DNA of 64,000 nt from Actinoplanes campanulatus. GTDB taxonomy: Bacteria > Actinomycetota > Actinomycetes > Mycobacteriales > Micromonosporaceae. Below are positions 35,568-45,274 of this stretch, piece after piece. Position 1 is the stretch's first letter. Each line of letters opens with the position of its first letter. Under the pieces are notes generated by a model. It was given only the letters and a program-made list of their open reading frames with translations. It was not told where the DNA came from and made no database searches. The DNA lies in the NCBI RefSeq assembly GCF_014647795.1, contig NZ_BMPW01000028.1, positions 41,511 to 105,510 of the forward strand. Reading direction: 5' to 3'. A program made the position numbers and the translations under genes.

Positions 35568-36764
35568 TCAGACCGTCACCTTCGCCTCGCGGCGGAACGC
35601 TCCGGTGGCCGCCGCGGTGAGCAGGCCGGCGATCAGTCCCCAGAACGCCGAACCGACGCCGAGCAGTTCGATGCCGGAGGCGGTGGCCAGGAGCGTCACC
35701 ACGGCGGCCTCGCGCCACCGGTCGTCGCGCAGGCCGGTGGTCAGCGAGCTGCCGATCGTCCCGAGCAGGCCGATCCCGGCGATCCCGAGCACGAGCACCG
35801 CGGGCAGCGCGGCCAGCAGTGAGGTGATGGTCGCCCCGAGCGCGGCCACGCAGAGGTAGAACACGCCCGCCCACACCGAGGCGAGATACCGGCGTCTGGG
35901 GTCGGGATGCGCGTGCGGGCCGGTGCAGATCGCCGCGGTGATCGCGGCCACGTTGAGGCCGAACGCGCCGAACGGGGCGAGCACCAGGTTCACCGCCCCG
36001 GTCCAGGTGATCAGCGGCGACACCGGCACCTGGTAGCCGTCGTTGCGCAGCACGGCGACGCCGGGCAGGTTCTGCGACGCCATGGTGACCACGAACAGCG
36101 GCAGCGCCACCCCGATGATGGCCTGCCAGGTGAACGACGGCATCGTGAACACCGGCGACGCCCAGCCGAAACGCACCTCGCCCGGCCGGAACGAGCCGGT
36201 CGCCGCGGCCACCGCGATCCCGGCGGCCAGCGCGGTGAGAACCGCGTACCGGGGAAGGAACCGCCGGGCCACCAGGTAGGTGCCGAACATGGCGGCGATC
36301 AGTGGCAGCTCCTGGTTGGCGGAGGCGAACAGGCCGATGCCGAACTGGATCAGGACACCGGCGAGCAGCGCGGACGTCAGCGACGTCGGCACCCGGTCCA
36401 TCATCCGCCCGAACCAGCCGGTCACGCCGGTCAGCGTGATCAGCGCGGCGGACACCACGAACGCGCCGATCGCCTCCCGCATGGTGGCGCCTTCGAGGCC
36501 GGTGACCAGCAGTGCGGCGCCCGGCGTGGACCAGGCGGTGACGATCGGCGCCCGGAATCGCAGTGACAGTCCGATGCAGGTGACGCCCATGCCGACGGCG
36601 AGCGCCAGCATCCAGGAGGCGAGTTCCGCGTCGTCGGCGCCGGCCGCGCGGGCGGCGCTGAACACGATCGCCGCCGAGCTGGTGAAGCCGATCAGGACGG
36701 CGAGCAGTCCGGCGTTGACCGCGGACGGTGGGGCGTAGTCGAGAATTCTGCGCTGGTCGGGCAA
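35568..36764 (-). CDS. benE: BenE-family benzoate/H+ symporter-like transporter
   Basis: 398 residues from TTG 36764 with a GGAG site. About twelve membrane helices. BenE signatures include AVLIGFTSSAAIVFSAARAA, APIVTAWSTPGAALLVTGLE, GLFASANQELPLIAAMFGTY, VTMASQNLPGVAVLRNDGY and GAFGLNVAAITAAICTGPHA. The family imports aromatic acids with protons, but no benzoate-catabolic gene is nearby, so the substrate is uncertain. Confidence 0.9.
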   Translation of the reverse strand: MPDQRRILDYAPPSAVNAGLLAVLIGFTSSAAIVFSAARAAGADDAELASWMLALAVGMGVTCIGLSLRFRAPIVTAWSTPGAALLVTGLEGATMREAIGAFVVSAALITLTGVTGWFGRMMDRVPTSLTSALLAGVLIQFGIGLFASANQELPLIAAMFGTYLVARRFLPRYAVLTALAAGIAVAAATGSFRPGEVRFGWASPVFTMPSFTWQAIIGVALPLFVVTMASQNLPGVAVLRNDGYQVPVSPLITWTGAVNLVLAPFGAFGLNVAAITAAICTGPHAHPDPRRRYLASVWAGVFYLCVAALGATITSLLAALPAVLVLGIAGIGLLGTIGSSLTTGLRDDRWREAAVVTLLATASGIELLGVGSAFWGLIAGLLTAAATGAFRREAKVTV

Positions 36765-36896
36765 GGCTCACTCCGCGGGGGTGGGACGGATCGCCCAGGC
36801 GCGCGGCACGGCCGTGTCGGCGGGCCGCTTCCCGGTGGTGCCCCACCTCAGCGCCAGTCACGGCCCACCGGCAGCCTACGCGACGCCGGTGGCACC

Positions 36897-37907
36897 ATGC
36901 CTGACATGTCCCCTGCGTTTGTGTCCGGTGTGGAACTGTCCCGCCGCTTCTACCAGTCAGTACGCCCGCTGCTGCCGACGGTGGCCCACACCGCCGCCCT
37001 GATCGGGCCCGGCTCGGAGGTCCTCGGCCTCGACACCGAGCGTTCCACCGACCACGACTGGGGGCCTCGCCTGCAACTGTTCCTGAGCGCTGCGGACCTG
37101 GCCGCCCATGGTGACGCGATCCGTGCCCGGCTGGACGCGGACCTGCCGGACACGGTCGCCGGGCACGCCACCACCGTGCTGCCGGGCCGTGGTGTGGTGG
37201 TCGCCGAGCTGGGCGCATGGCTGACCGGGCGGCTCGGGTTCGACCCGCGGGACGGTGTCACCGGCCGGGACTGGCTGGCCACCCCGGCGCAGGCGCTGGC
37301 CGAGGTCACCGCGGGGGTGGTGCACCACGACGGTCTCGACCGTCTGCACCGGGTCCGCGAATCGCTGGCCTGGTATCCCGACGACGTGTGGCGCTACGTG
37401 CTGGCCTGCCAGTGGCAGCGGATCGGCCAGGAGGAGCATTTCGTCGGCCGGTGCGGCGAGGTCGGCGACGAGCTGGGTTCGGCGGTGGTGGCGGCCCGGC
37501 TGGCCCGTGACCTGATGCGCCTGGTCCTGCTGATGAATCGCCGCTACCCGCCGTACAGCAAGTGGCTGGGCACCGCGTTCGCCCGGCTGCCCGGGGTGGA
37601 CGGGCTGCGGACGGCGCTCACCGCGGGCCTGACCGCCGCCAACTGGCACGCCCGCGAGCATCACCTGGTCGTCGCGTACGAGACGGTCGCCCGCATGCAC
37701 AACGATCTCGGGCTGACCGACCCGCTCGACCCGAAGGTGCGGTTCTTCTTCGACCGCCCGTTCCGGGTGATCGGCGGTGGCCGGTTCGCGCGGGCGCTGG
37801 CCGGGGACGCGGTCCGGCCGCTGATCGGGGCGGTCGACCAGTTCGCCGACAACACCGATCTACTCAGTCATGCGGAGCGGGCGCGGGCCGTGGGCACGGT
37901 CATTTGA
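36897..37907 (+). CDS. DUF4037-domain protein (nucleotidyltransferase-like)
   Basis: 336 residues from ATG 36897; a second in-frame ATG at 36906. It follows DUF4037 proteins: GVELSRRFYQSVRPLL, STDHDWGPRLQLFLSAADL (the nucleotidyltransferase-like Asp pair), TGRDWLATPAQALAEVTAGV and FDRPFRVIGGGRFA. The substrate is unknown. Its last eight bases overlap the convergent permease gene. Confidence 0.87.
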   Translation: MPDMSPAFVSGVELSRRFYQSVRPLLPTVAHTAALIGPGSEVLGLDTERSTDHDWGPRLQLFLSAADLAAHGDAIRARLDADLPDTVAGHATTVLPGRGVVVAELGAWLTGRLGFDPRDGVTGRDWLATPAQALAEVTAGVVHHDGLDRLHRVRESLAWYPDDVWRYVLACQWQRIGQEEHFVGRCGEVGDELGSAVVAARLARDLMRLVLLMNRRYPPYSKWLGTAFARLPGVDGLRTALTAGLTAANWHAREHHLVVAYETVARMHNDLGLTDPLDPKVRFFFDRPFRVIGGGRFARALAGDAVRPLIGAVDQFADNTDLLSHAERARAVGTVI

Positions 37908-38712
37908 CGGCGCCCGAGGTGATGCCGGAGATGATCCGGCGCTGGGCGACGGCGAAGACGACGACCAGCGGCAGGCTCATCAGGATCACGTACGCGAAGA
38001 TCAGGTGCCAGTTGTTGAGGTAGAGCCCGGCGCTGGCCACCTGGAACAGGTTCAGGGGCAGGGTGTCGATCCGGCCGCCGATGACGAAGAAGGCGTAGAA
38101 GACGTCGTTCCAGACGTACAGGCAGATCAGGATGGTGGCGGTGGCGAGAACCGGGCGCAGCAGGGGTAGCACGACACGGCGGAACACCGCGAACGGTCCG
38201 GCGCCGTCGATGCGCGCGGCCTCCTCGAGGGATTCCGGGATGGTACGCACGAAGCCCGTCACGAAGAAGACGACCGTGGACAGGTAGATCCCGACGTACA
38301 CGCCGATCATCCCGACCGCGGTGCCGGCGAGGCCGAGCTGGCGCAGCAGGAGGACCACCGTGACGACCGCCGGAGGCAGGATGATGCCGCTGATGCCGAG
38401 GGCGTAGAGCACCGCGGTGAGCCGGGATCCGCGCCGGGCCAGCACCCATGCCGCCATCGAGCCGAGCAGCAGTACGATCGCCACGGTCGGCGCGACGATC
38501 AGCAGGCTGCCGAGCAGGGCGGCCGGGATGTCGGCGTCGGTCCACACCTGCCGCAGGTTGTCGAGCAGGTGCCATTCGCTGGGCGGGGTGAGGTCCGGAT
38601 CGACCGCCTCCCCCTGGCTCTTGCCGGCGGTGGCGATCACCAGCCAGAGCGGCACCCCGATCACCACGGCGACCAGCAGCAGCGCGAACACGGGTTGCAG
38701 ACGGCGGCTCAC
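37900..38712 (-). CDS. CUT1 sugar ABC permease, MalG type
   Basis: 270 residues from GTG 38712, which overlaps the upstream permease stop as GTGA. Six helices; the EAA loop is EEAARIDGAGPFAVFRRVVL with LPLLRPVLAT, and YVWNDVFYAFFVIG follows as in MalG-type subunits. Last gene of a five-gene operon (45084 to 37900). No ATPase is encoded in the operon. Confidence 0.93.
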   Translation of the reverse strand: MSRRLQPVFALLLVAVVIGVPLWLVIATAGKSQGEAVDPDLTPPSEWHLLDNLRQVWTDADIPAALLGSLLIVAPTVAIVLLLGSMAAWVLARRGSRLTAVLYALGISGIILPPAVVTVVLLLRQLGLAGTAVGMIGVYVGIYLSTVVFFVTGFVRTIPESLEEAARIDGAGPFAVFRRVVLPLLRPVLATATILICLYVWNDVFYAFFVIGGRIDTLPLNLFQVASAGLYLNNWHLIFAYVILMSLPLVVVFAVAQRRIISGITSGAVK

Positions 38713-39587
38713 AGCACCTCCTCGCGTTTGCGCAGCACGTAGACGACCGGGAACGCCATGAGCGCGACCAGCAGGAACAGCACCAGGCTCATGGTGGTGG
38801 CCTGCGCGAACAGCCCCTGGCCGAAGGTCCGGTAGATGAAGATGTTGAGGATCTCGGTGGTCCGCGCGGGCCCGCCGCCGGTGGTGGCCTGCACGATGTC
38901 GAAGCCGTTCATCGAGCCGAGCAGCGCGGTGGCGACGTTGAAGGTGACCGCCGGAGCCAGCAGCGGCACCCGAATCCGCCAGAACGTCCGCCACCTCGAC
39001 GCGCCGTCGATGTGGGCGGCCTCGGTCACCTCGAGTGGAATCGACTTGAGACCGGCAAGGTAGATCAACATTGACAGTCCCATCCACTTCCATGCGTGGA
39101 TCAATGCGACGACCACGATCGTCCATGTGGTGTCGGCAAGCAGTCCGGACGACTTGAGCAGCGCCTGGAAGATGTAGCCGACGGCGAGCGCGGACATCAG
39201 CACCGGGATGAGGAAGAACGTGCGCGCAATCCGGTTGACCGTCGTGTCCCGTTCCAGCAGGACGGCCAGACCGAACCCGAAGACGTTCTGGAAGATCGCG
39301 ACCAGTACGGCGTACACGACCGTGATCCGCAGTGACCGGAACAGCGTGCCGTCCGACGTGAGCTGGGTGAAGTTCTCCACCCCGACCGGGTTGATCTCCG
39401 CCTTGAACCCCGACCAGTCGGTGAACGCGTAGACGAAGTTGAACACGGTCGGCAGGAAGAAGAAGACCAGGAGCAGCCCGTACGCCGGAAGCAGGAACCA
39501 CAGTGGATGCGTACGGCGCCGGATGGTGCCCGGGCGCGCCGACGGCAGCGCCCGGGCCGGAGCGAGTGTTTCGACTGCCGTGGTCAC
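38709..39587 (-). CDS. CUT1 sugar ABC permease, MalF type
   Basis: 292 residues from GTG 39587 (GTGA overlap with the binding-protein stop). Helix 1 is LWFLLPAYGLLLVFFFLPTV; TDWSGFKAEINPVGVENFTQ precedes the core, and the EAA loop is TEAAHIDGASRWRTFWRIRV. It pairs with the MalG-type subunit. Confidence 0.93.
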   Translation of the reverse strand: MTTAVETLAPARALPSARPGTIRRRTHPLWFLLPAYGLLLVFFFLPTVFNFVYAFTDWSGFKAEINPVGVENFTQLTSDGTLFRSLRITVVYAVLVAIFQNVFGFGLAVLLERDTTVNRIARTFFLIPVLMSALAVGYIFQALLKSSGLLADTTWTIVVVALIHAWKWMGLSMLIYLAGLKSIPLEVTEAAHIDGASRWRTFWRIRVPLLAPAVTFNVATALLGSMNGFDIVQATTGGGPARTTEILNIFIYRTFGQGLFAQATTMSLVLFLLVALMAFPVVYVLRKREEVL

Positions 39588-40885
39588 TTGAGGTAACCGG
39601 CGGCCTTGGCGAGCTGGACGAACTGGTCCTGGGTGGCGGTGGCCACCTGGTCGGGCGTCATGGTGCCGGCGATCATGTCGGCCAGATTGATGTACAGGTC
39701 CGGATTCGCGACGGCCAGGGCCTGCATGGAACCGACCGACGTGGGCAGTGACGCGTGCACGTCCTGGAGCGCCTTCGGCACGCCGGCCGGGCTGGCCACC
39801 GCGGTCTGCAGCGACACGGTGTTGCGGTCGGTGACGAAGTCGCTGTAGCCGGGGCCCATCCAGTAGGCGAGAAGCTGGCGGGCCGCCGATTCCCGCTTGG
39901 CGTCACCGGTCTTGAAGGCGACGAGAGCGTTCGACTGGTCCGGGATGAACGTGCCGACGTTTCCGGACGGCGAGATCGGGAAGAAGCCGATCTTCCGGTC
40001 CAGCGTGGCGGTGTCCGCTTTGGCCTGCAACTGCCCGAAGAACGAGTTCACCTGCACGACCATGGCCGCCTTGCCGTCCAGCAGCGCCGTACCCTGGTCC
40101 TCGAATTTGGCGGTCTTGATGTCGCTGTTGAACAGCCCTTCCTTGATCAGCGCGTCGTAGCGCTTGATGGTGTCGACCACCGCCGGCGAGGTGAATTTGT
40201 CCTGACCGGTGTTGATCCGATCCCACAGCCCGGCCTTCGCGGCGTCGGCGAGCTGCACCTGCACCCACCACTGGGTGGCCCACCGGTCCGCGCCCATCTC
40301 GTGGAACGGTGTGACGCCCTTGGCCTTGAGATCGCGGGCCAGCTTGATCATCTCGTCGAAGCTCTTCGGCGTCGCGGTGATCCCGTTCGCCGCGAAGACC
40401 TCCTTGTTGTAGTAGACGCCCTCGACGGCCGGGCTGGTCACCAGCGCCGCGTAGCGGGTTCCGTCGAGCAGGCCGGTGATGTCGCGCAGCGCCGGATCCA
40501 TCGACGGTAGCCACGGCGCCTCGCCGAGCGGCTGGAGGTTGGTCTTGGCGTTGATGGCGGTCAGCATCGAGGCGGTGGGCTGCCAGAACGCCAGGTCCGG
40601 TTTGTCGCCGGTGGCCACCTTGGTCTGCACGCTCTGCTCGTACGGGTCCGGAACCGTGACGATCTCCACGGTGGCGCCGGTGGCCTGCTGGAAGCCCTCG
40701 ACCACCTTCTTCGGGACGGTGTTGCTGTTCTGCGCGGCCCAGATGGTGAGCTTCACACCGTCCAGCTCGGCGGTCGGATCGGCCCAGGTGGCGACGGTGT
40801 CACCGCTGGTCGTGGAGGCGGACGGGTCGGTGCAGGCGGCGAGCCCCAGGGTGAGGGCGGCGCCGATGGCTATCCAGCGTTTCAT
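39584..40885 (-). CDS. CUT1 sugar-binding lipoprotein, family 1
   Basis: 433 residues from ATG 40885 with AAGGATC upstream. Lipobox LGLAACTD (Cys near 18). Family 1 binding fold: VKLTIWAAQNSNTVPKKVVE, TGDKPDLAFWQPT, GVYYNKEVFAANGITATPKS, GKAAMVVQVNSFFGQLQ and WMGPGYSDFVTDRNTVS. Ligand inferred to be a galactose-containing oligosaccharide because it lies between an alpha-galactosidase gene and two permeases. Confidence 0.92.
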   Translation of the reverse strand: MKRWIAIGAALTLGLAACTDPSASTTSGDTVATWADPTAELDGVKLTIWAAQNSNTVPKKVVEGFQQATGATVEIVTVPDPYEQSVQTKVATGDKPDLAFWQPTASMLTAINAKTNLQPLGEAPWLPSMDPALRDITGLLDGTRYAALVTSPAVEGVYYNKEVFAANGITATPKSFDEMIKLARDLKAKGVTPFHEMGADRWATQWWVQVQLADAAKAGLWDRINTGQDKFTSPAVVDTIKRYDALIKEGLFNSDIKTAKFEDQGTALLDGKAAMVVQVNSFFGQLQAKADTATLDRKIGFFPISPSGNVGTFIPDQSNALVAFKTGDAKRESAARQLLAYWMGPGYSDFVTDRNTVSLQTAVASPAGVPKALQDVHASLPTSVGSMQALAVANPDLYINLADMIAGTMTPDQVATATQDQFVQLAKAAGYLK

Positions 40886-40898
40886 CGGTGATCCTTCG

Positions 40899-42914
40899 TT
40901 ATCGGGAGGGACGGATCCGCAGGATCCGCGCGGCATACGGGTCGGTGTCGGCGGTGGTCACGGTGAGCGAGCCGGTGGCGCTTTCCCAGCGGTACGCCCA
41001 CGCGTGCAGCCGCCGCGGATAGAGCACCTCGACCGTCACCGGCTGCCCACGCAGGTGCCGGAGGTCGAGCGTCAGGTCGGTTCCGGCGCCGGCCCGCCGC
41101 CAGATCCCCAGGTAGGTGGTGTCGTGGTGGTGCAGCCCGAGGCTCAGCCACGGGTCGTCCCAGCCGGGCAACCCGAGCGGCCACACCGGTACGGTCGTGG
41201 CGAGATCGGCGCGGATGCTCCGGAAGGCCGCCACGCCCTCGCGCACCAGCGCCCGCTGCCCGTCGCTCATGGCGTCGAGCCGCCCGGACAGATAGAGCCG
41301 CCCGAGCATCCCGGTGCACATCGTGTAGGCGATCTGTTCGTCGCTCATCTCCGGCTGCGGGTAGGCCCAGCTGGCGGCCTGCTCGGGCAGGATGGACAAC
41401 GGCGCGGCGACGGCGATCGGCGGATACCGGCGGAAGTCCTGCTGGTCGCTGGTGGACTGCACCTGCATCCGGCTGAGCATCGCGTAGTCGGCCCGCATCC
41501 CGCCGGACGCGCAGTTCTCCAGGATCAGGCCGGGGTGCCGGTCCAGGATCCCGTCGAGCCACCGCAGGTGGGCGCGGTTGTGGTCGAGCAGCCCGGCCCC
41601 GGCGGCGGGCGCGTCCAGGTCGGTTCCGGCGCCCGGGTCGATGTTGTAGTCGAGTTTGAGATAGCCCACCCCGAACTGCTCGACCAGCCGGTCCACCACC
41701 TCGTCCAGGTGCGCGACCGCGGCCGGATGCCGCAGGTCGAGGTGGTAGCGGCCGTGCTCGACCAGCCGGGTCCCGCCGCGCTGGAGGAACGCCTCGACGG
41801 GCAGTTTGTCGGCCATCGGGCTGCGCACGCCGATGACCTCCGGTTCCAGCCACAGCCCGGGGACCATGCCGTGTGACCGGATCCGGTCGACCACCTCGAT
41901 CAGGCCGCCGGGGAAGCGGCTCGCCGACGGCTGCCACTCCCCCACGCTGTCCCACCAGGTGGTGTCGTTGTCGTACCAGCCGGCGTCGACGCAGAACACC
42001 TCGGCGCCGGCCGCGGCCGCCGCGTCGATGAGCGGCAGCAGCTTCGCCGTGGTCGGGTCGCCCATCAGCGTGTTCATGTAGTCGTTGAACACCACCGGCA
42101 GCGCGGCCCGGTCCGGGTGCGGCCGCAGCAGCCCGCGCCGGTGGGCGGTGAGCGCGGCGACCGCCCCGTCCAGGCCGTCGCCGACCGCGATCGACGCCGG
42201 GACGGTGGTGAACGACTCGCCCGGTCCGAGCGGCCGCTGCCACTGGTGATCGATGTCGGTCGGGCCGGTCAACGCCAGGTAGCCGCCGTCGAGCCGTTCG
42301 CCGGTCTCCCACCGCCACGGCCCGTTGTGCTCGACCTGCCAGGCGACCGCCGTCCCGGTGACCCGGTCGACCAGGACGCCGGTGGGCTGGCGTGCTCCGG
42401 TCGACCAGGTTCCGGTGCTGGTCACGGCGTACCGGCCGCGCCCGTCCTGACCATGGATCCGCAGGTTGAGGTCGGGCGCGTGGTCCCGCAGCGGCCGCCG
42501 GGTCCAGCGGCCCTCGCCGAGCCACTCCCCGTCCCCGCTGACCAGATCCAGGTTGTCGACGGGGCCCAGCCCGATCGCGCACGTGGTGACGCCGAGCAGC
42601 AGGACCGGCTCGGGCCCCTCGTTGGTGATCGTGGTCCGGACCTGGGTTCCGCCCGTCAGCACCACCTCGGCGGCCAGCCCGCTCTCGCCGTCCCGCAGCC
42701 GGATCCGCAGCTGGTCGCTGCCGGAAAACGAGCTGCCGGCGAAGCGGAACCGGCGGCCGATCGTCGTCTCGGAGAACCGCGCCGAGACGTGCCCGCGCCC
42801 GCTCCCGGCGGTCAGCACCTCGACCAGCGGCTGTGCCGCCCCACCGTCGAGACGCATGGTCACCGGTCCGTCCGCGGGGGTGTCGATGACGAACCGTCCC
42901 CAGGCCAAGCTCAC
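40899..42914 (-). CDS. Alpha-galactosidase-like enzyme, GH36
   Basis: 671 residues from ATG 42914; no signal peptide. N-terminal beta-sandwich, then the barrel with VFNDYMNTLMGDPTTAKLLP, FCVDAGWYDN, VPGLWLEPEVIG, nucleophile D422 in YLKLDYNID and acid/base D490 in STSDQQDFRRY; LILENCASGGMRADY is a family hallmark. It differs clearly from the GH36 at 9254 (KLDYN instead of KWDHN), so this is not a recent duplication. Likely cleaves alpha-galactosides imported by the operon. Confidence 0.92.
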   Translation of the reverse strand: MSLAWGRFVIDTPADGPVTMRLDGGAAQPLVEVLTAGSGRGHVSARFSETTIGRRFRFAGSSFSGSDQLRIRLRDGESGLAAEVVLTGGTQVRTTITNEGPEPVLLLGVTTCAIGLGPVDNLDLVSGDGEWLGEGRWTRRPLRDHAPDLNLRIHGQDGRGRYAVTSTGTWSTGARQPTGVLVDRVTGTAVAWQVEHNGPWRWETGERLDGGYLALTGPTDIDHQWQRPLGPGESFTTVPASIAVGDGLDGAVAALTAHRRGLLRPHPDRAALPVVFNDYMNTLMGDPTTAKLLPLIDAAAAAGAEVFCVDAGWYDNDTTWWDSVGEWQPSASRFPGGLIEVVDRIRSHGMVPGLWLEPEVIGVRSPMADKLPVEAFLQRGGTRLVEHGRYHLDLRHPAAVAHLDEVVDRLVEQFGVGYLKLDYNIDPGAGTDLDAPAAGAGLLDHNRAHLRWLDGILDRHPGLILENCASGGMRADYAMLSRMQVQSTSDQQDFRRYPPIAVAAPLSILPEQAASWAYPQPEMSDEQIAYTMCTGMLGRLYLSGRLDAMSDGQRALVREGVAAFRSIRADLATTVPVWPLGLPGWDDPWLSLGLHHHDTTYLGIWRRAGAGTDLTLDLRHLRGQPVTVEVLYPRRLHAWAYRWESATGSLTVTTADTDPYAARILRIRPSR

Positions 42915-42927
42915 GAAGACTCCCTAC

Positions 42928-45084
42928 TCAGCCGAGAACGGCGGCGATCTGGATGCGGTCGATGTTCGGCGCGTAGCCGGAGGAGGCGTTGCTGAACGTG
43001 ATGGTGTTGGCCCCGGCGGCCAGATCCACGTCGACCACCCTGGTCCGGTACGTGTTCCAGGCCAGCGTGTTGCGGAAGACGACCTTCTTCGCGGCGCCGC
43101 CGTTGACGCTGATGTCGGCGTACCGGTCGACGATGTTGTTGTTGTAGGCGTGGTCGCCGACCACCTCGGCGTTGGCGTAGCTCACCACCAGCCGGTAGCG
43201 GCCCGCCGACGGCACGGTCACGCCGTTGAAGCGCAGCGTGTTGGCGGCGCCGGCGCCGAGCCAGCCGACGTACCGGCCGCCCGAGGCGGCGCTGTCGGAC
43301 ACCACGACGGCGGTCCCGCTGAGCGTGTTGGCCGCGCTCTCGCTCTCGTACGCGCTGACGGTTCCACTCGTGGCCGCGACGTCCAGATAGTCGACATTGA
43401 CGGCGTCACGGTCGTCGGTGGCGTAGGCGTTGTACTCGATCCGGTTGATCCCGGCCGGCAGGTACACCTTGGTGGTGACGGTGCGCCACGTGTTCCAGTC
43501 GGCGGTGGCGGGAAGTGCCACGTCGGTCAGGTTCGAGCCGTTCACCCGCAGCCGGATCGACCGGTCGGCCGGGGCGCCGGTGTAGGGCCCGGCGCTGTAG
43601 CGCAGGCTGAGGTTGTAGTAGCCGTCGGCGGGCGCCGTCACGACGAACTTCGTGCTCGCGGTGCTGCTCGCCCCGTACCCCTCGGTGAAGTAGGTCCCGG
43701 AGTAGCCGGTGCCGGTGCCGTAGGTGATCCGCGCGCTGCCGCCGAGTGCGGCGTATTCCGCCTCGTAGCGGCTGGTCAAGGCCGCGGTCAGGTCCTTGTT
43801 GGGGGTCAGGATGATCTGGTACGCGGAAGCGCCCTTCAGCCCGGTGAGCGGAACCGTGAGTTGCCCGCCGCTGGTGGTGAAGTCGCCCTCCCTGACCACA
43901 TAGGGCCCGGTCGACGGGTTCAGGCCGGAGTTGTCGATGCCCCAGACGGTCGCGTGCACGGTCGTGCCCAGATAGCTGGGCACCCCTCGGACCTGAACGT
44001 TCGTGTCATAGGTGCCGGAGGACGGGTTGTTGCCGCCGAGGATGATCCGGGCCTGCTTCTTGCCGGAGTCCACGGCCGCGAGCCCCTGGAGGGAGCCGCC
44101 CGGCGAGGGCGGGGTGACCGCCACGGTGTTGCCGGTCAGTTCGCCGTACCACTTGTGCAGCCACCAGCCGCCGGTCGCCTGGTTGTTACGGGTGACCAGG
44201 TCGTTCAGCCCGCCGGCCGTGGTCCAGTAGGCGAGGCAGCCGTCCACCTTGCTGTTCTCGAACTTGGCGACGAACTGCACCAGGTTTCCCGGCACGCCGA
44301 GGTCGCCGGAGATCCGGCCGTACTCGTTGATGGTGATCGGCCGCGCGCTGATGCCGAGGCTCGTCTCGATCGCCCGGTAGTCGGCGTAGTGCAGGTGCCA
44401 GCTGGTGAAGAAGTCGTCGCCGAGTTCGTGCCAGGCCATCACGTCGGGCAGCACGCCGTTGTCGCGGGCGTAGGTGAGGAAGGTCCGCAGGTCGGCGGAA
44501 CGGTAGGAGGCGAAGTTGGGCCCGGCGATGCGGGCACCCGGGTCGATGGAGCGGATCCGCTGGAAGACGGTCTTCCAGTCGGCGAGCAGGCCGTTGAGGT
44601 TCCCGCCGTACCAGATGGCGTCGGGCTCGTTGAACGGCACGTACACGTAGGAGCTGCGGTAGGGGTCGGCGACCACCTTGCGGGTCATCGTGTCGACCTT
44701 GGCGAGATAGTCGGCGATGCCCAGGTTCTCGTACGGCCACTGCTGGTAGATGTCCTGCATGTAGATCTGGATGTCGCGGCCGCCGGCGCGCTTGAACATC
44801 GGCGCGATCTTGAGCGCGTCGCCGTTCGGGTGCTGGAGCCCGTCCGGCGCCTTCTGGGCGGCGACCTGTGGTTTGAGGGCGGCGAGCATGGTCTCGTCGG
44901 GGATGCCCTCGTCGCCGAGGCCGTAGAGGAAGCCGGTCGCGCCGTAGCGCAACGCGCCGGTGCCGGTGGCCAGATCGACCACGAAGGTGGACGGGGCGGC
45001 ATGCGCCGCGGGTGCGGTGAGCAGGGCGGCGGTCGTGGTGGCGACGACCGCGGTGGTCAGGGTCTTGCCGATTCTTCGTCTCAT
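42928..45084 (-). CDS. Secreted GH39-like clan-A glycosidase with two CBM35/CBM6-like modules
   Basis: 718 residues from ATG 45084; weak ribosome-binding site. Residues 1-29 are a signal peptide (ending PAAHAA). Residues 32-340 are a TIM barrel with E153 in VPFNEPDAIWYGG (acid/base) and E254 in ITINEYGR (nucleophile), the clan GH-A arrangement seen in GH39-like proteins. A beta-rich linker domain (about 345-445) is followed by two beta-sandwich modules, about 455-590 (YEAEYAALGGSARIT) and 595-718 (YESESAANTLSGTAVVVSDS), of CBM35/6 type. First gene of the LacI-controlled operon. Substrate unknown; galactose-bearing polymers are a guess from the neighbours. Confidence 0.83.
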   Translation of the reverse strand: MRRRIGKTLTTAVVATTTAALLTAPAAHAAPSTFVVDLATGTGALRYGATGFLYGLGDEGIPDETMLAALKPQVAAQKAPDGLQHPNGDALKIAPMFKRAGGRDIQIYMQDIYQQWPYENLGIADYLAKVDTMTRKVVADPYRSSYVYVPFNEPDAIWYGGNLNGLLADWKTVFQRIRSIDPGARIAGPNFASYRSADLRTFLTYARDNGVLPDVMAWHELGDDFFTSWHLHYADYRAIETSLGISARPITINEYGRISGDLGVPGNLVQFVAKFENSKVDGCLAYWTTAGGLNDLVTRNNQATGGWWLHKWYGELTGNTVAVTPPSPGGSLQGLAAVDSGKKQARIILGGNNPSSGTYDTNVQVRGVPSYLGTTVHATVWGIDNSGLNPSTGPYVVREGDFTTSGGQLTVPLTGLKGASAYQIILTPNKDLTAALTSRYEAEYAALGGSARITYGTGTGYSGTYFTEGYGASSTASTKFVVTAPADGYYNLSLRYSAGPYTGAPADRSIRLRVNGSNLTDVALPATADWNTWRTVTTKVYLPAGINRIEYNAYATDDRDAVNVDYLDVAATSGTVSAYESESAANTLSGTAVVVSDSAASGGRYVGWLGAGAANTLRFNGVTVPSAGRYRLVVSYANAEVVGDHAYNNNIVDRYADISVNGGAAKKVVFRNTLAWNTYRTRVVDVDLAAGANTITFSNASSGYAPNIDRIQIAAVLG

Positions 45085-45116
45085 GGGGGTTCCACTCCGA
45101 ATTCGACAGCAATCCA

Positions 45117-45172
45117 TGTGACCGGTCACACGATGGAGGACTGCGGCTAGTGTGACCGGTCACACGTCGCAA
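45117..45172 (-). promoter_or_regulatory. Twin LacI operators and probable promoter of the GH39/GH36/ABC operon
   Basis: TGTGACCGGTCACA occurs twice: 45117-45130 and 45151-45164 (the latter extends to a 16-bp perfect palindrome, 45150-45165). Centres are 34 bases apart, about three helical turns, so both sites face the same side of the DNA. On the minus strand a -35-like TTGCGA (45167-45172) lies 17 bases from TAGCCG (45144-45149), with the upstream operator filling the spacer; the -10 is weak. The LacI gene ends 110 bases away. Confidence 0.72.
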
Positions 45173-45274
45173 CCGGAAGACGCCGTTACGGTTTCGTTAC
45201 CGATCGATTGCCGTCTGCCGCCGCCCCGTTCCGCTCCCCCGACGGCGTTCCGGCACGCGGCCTTTCGGCGCCGC

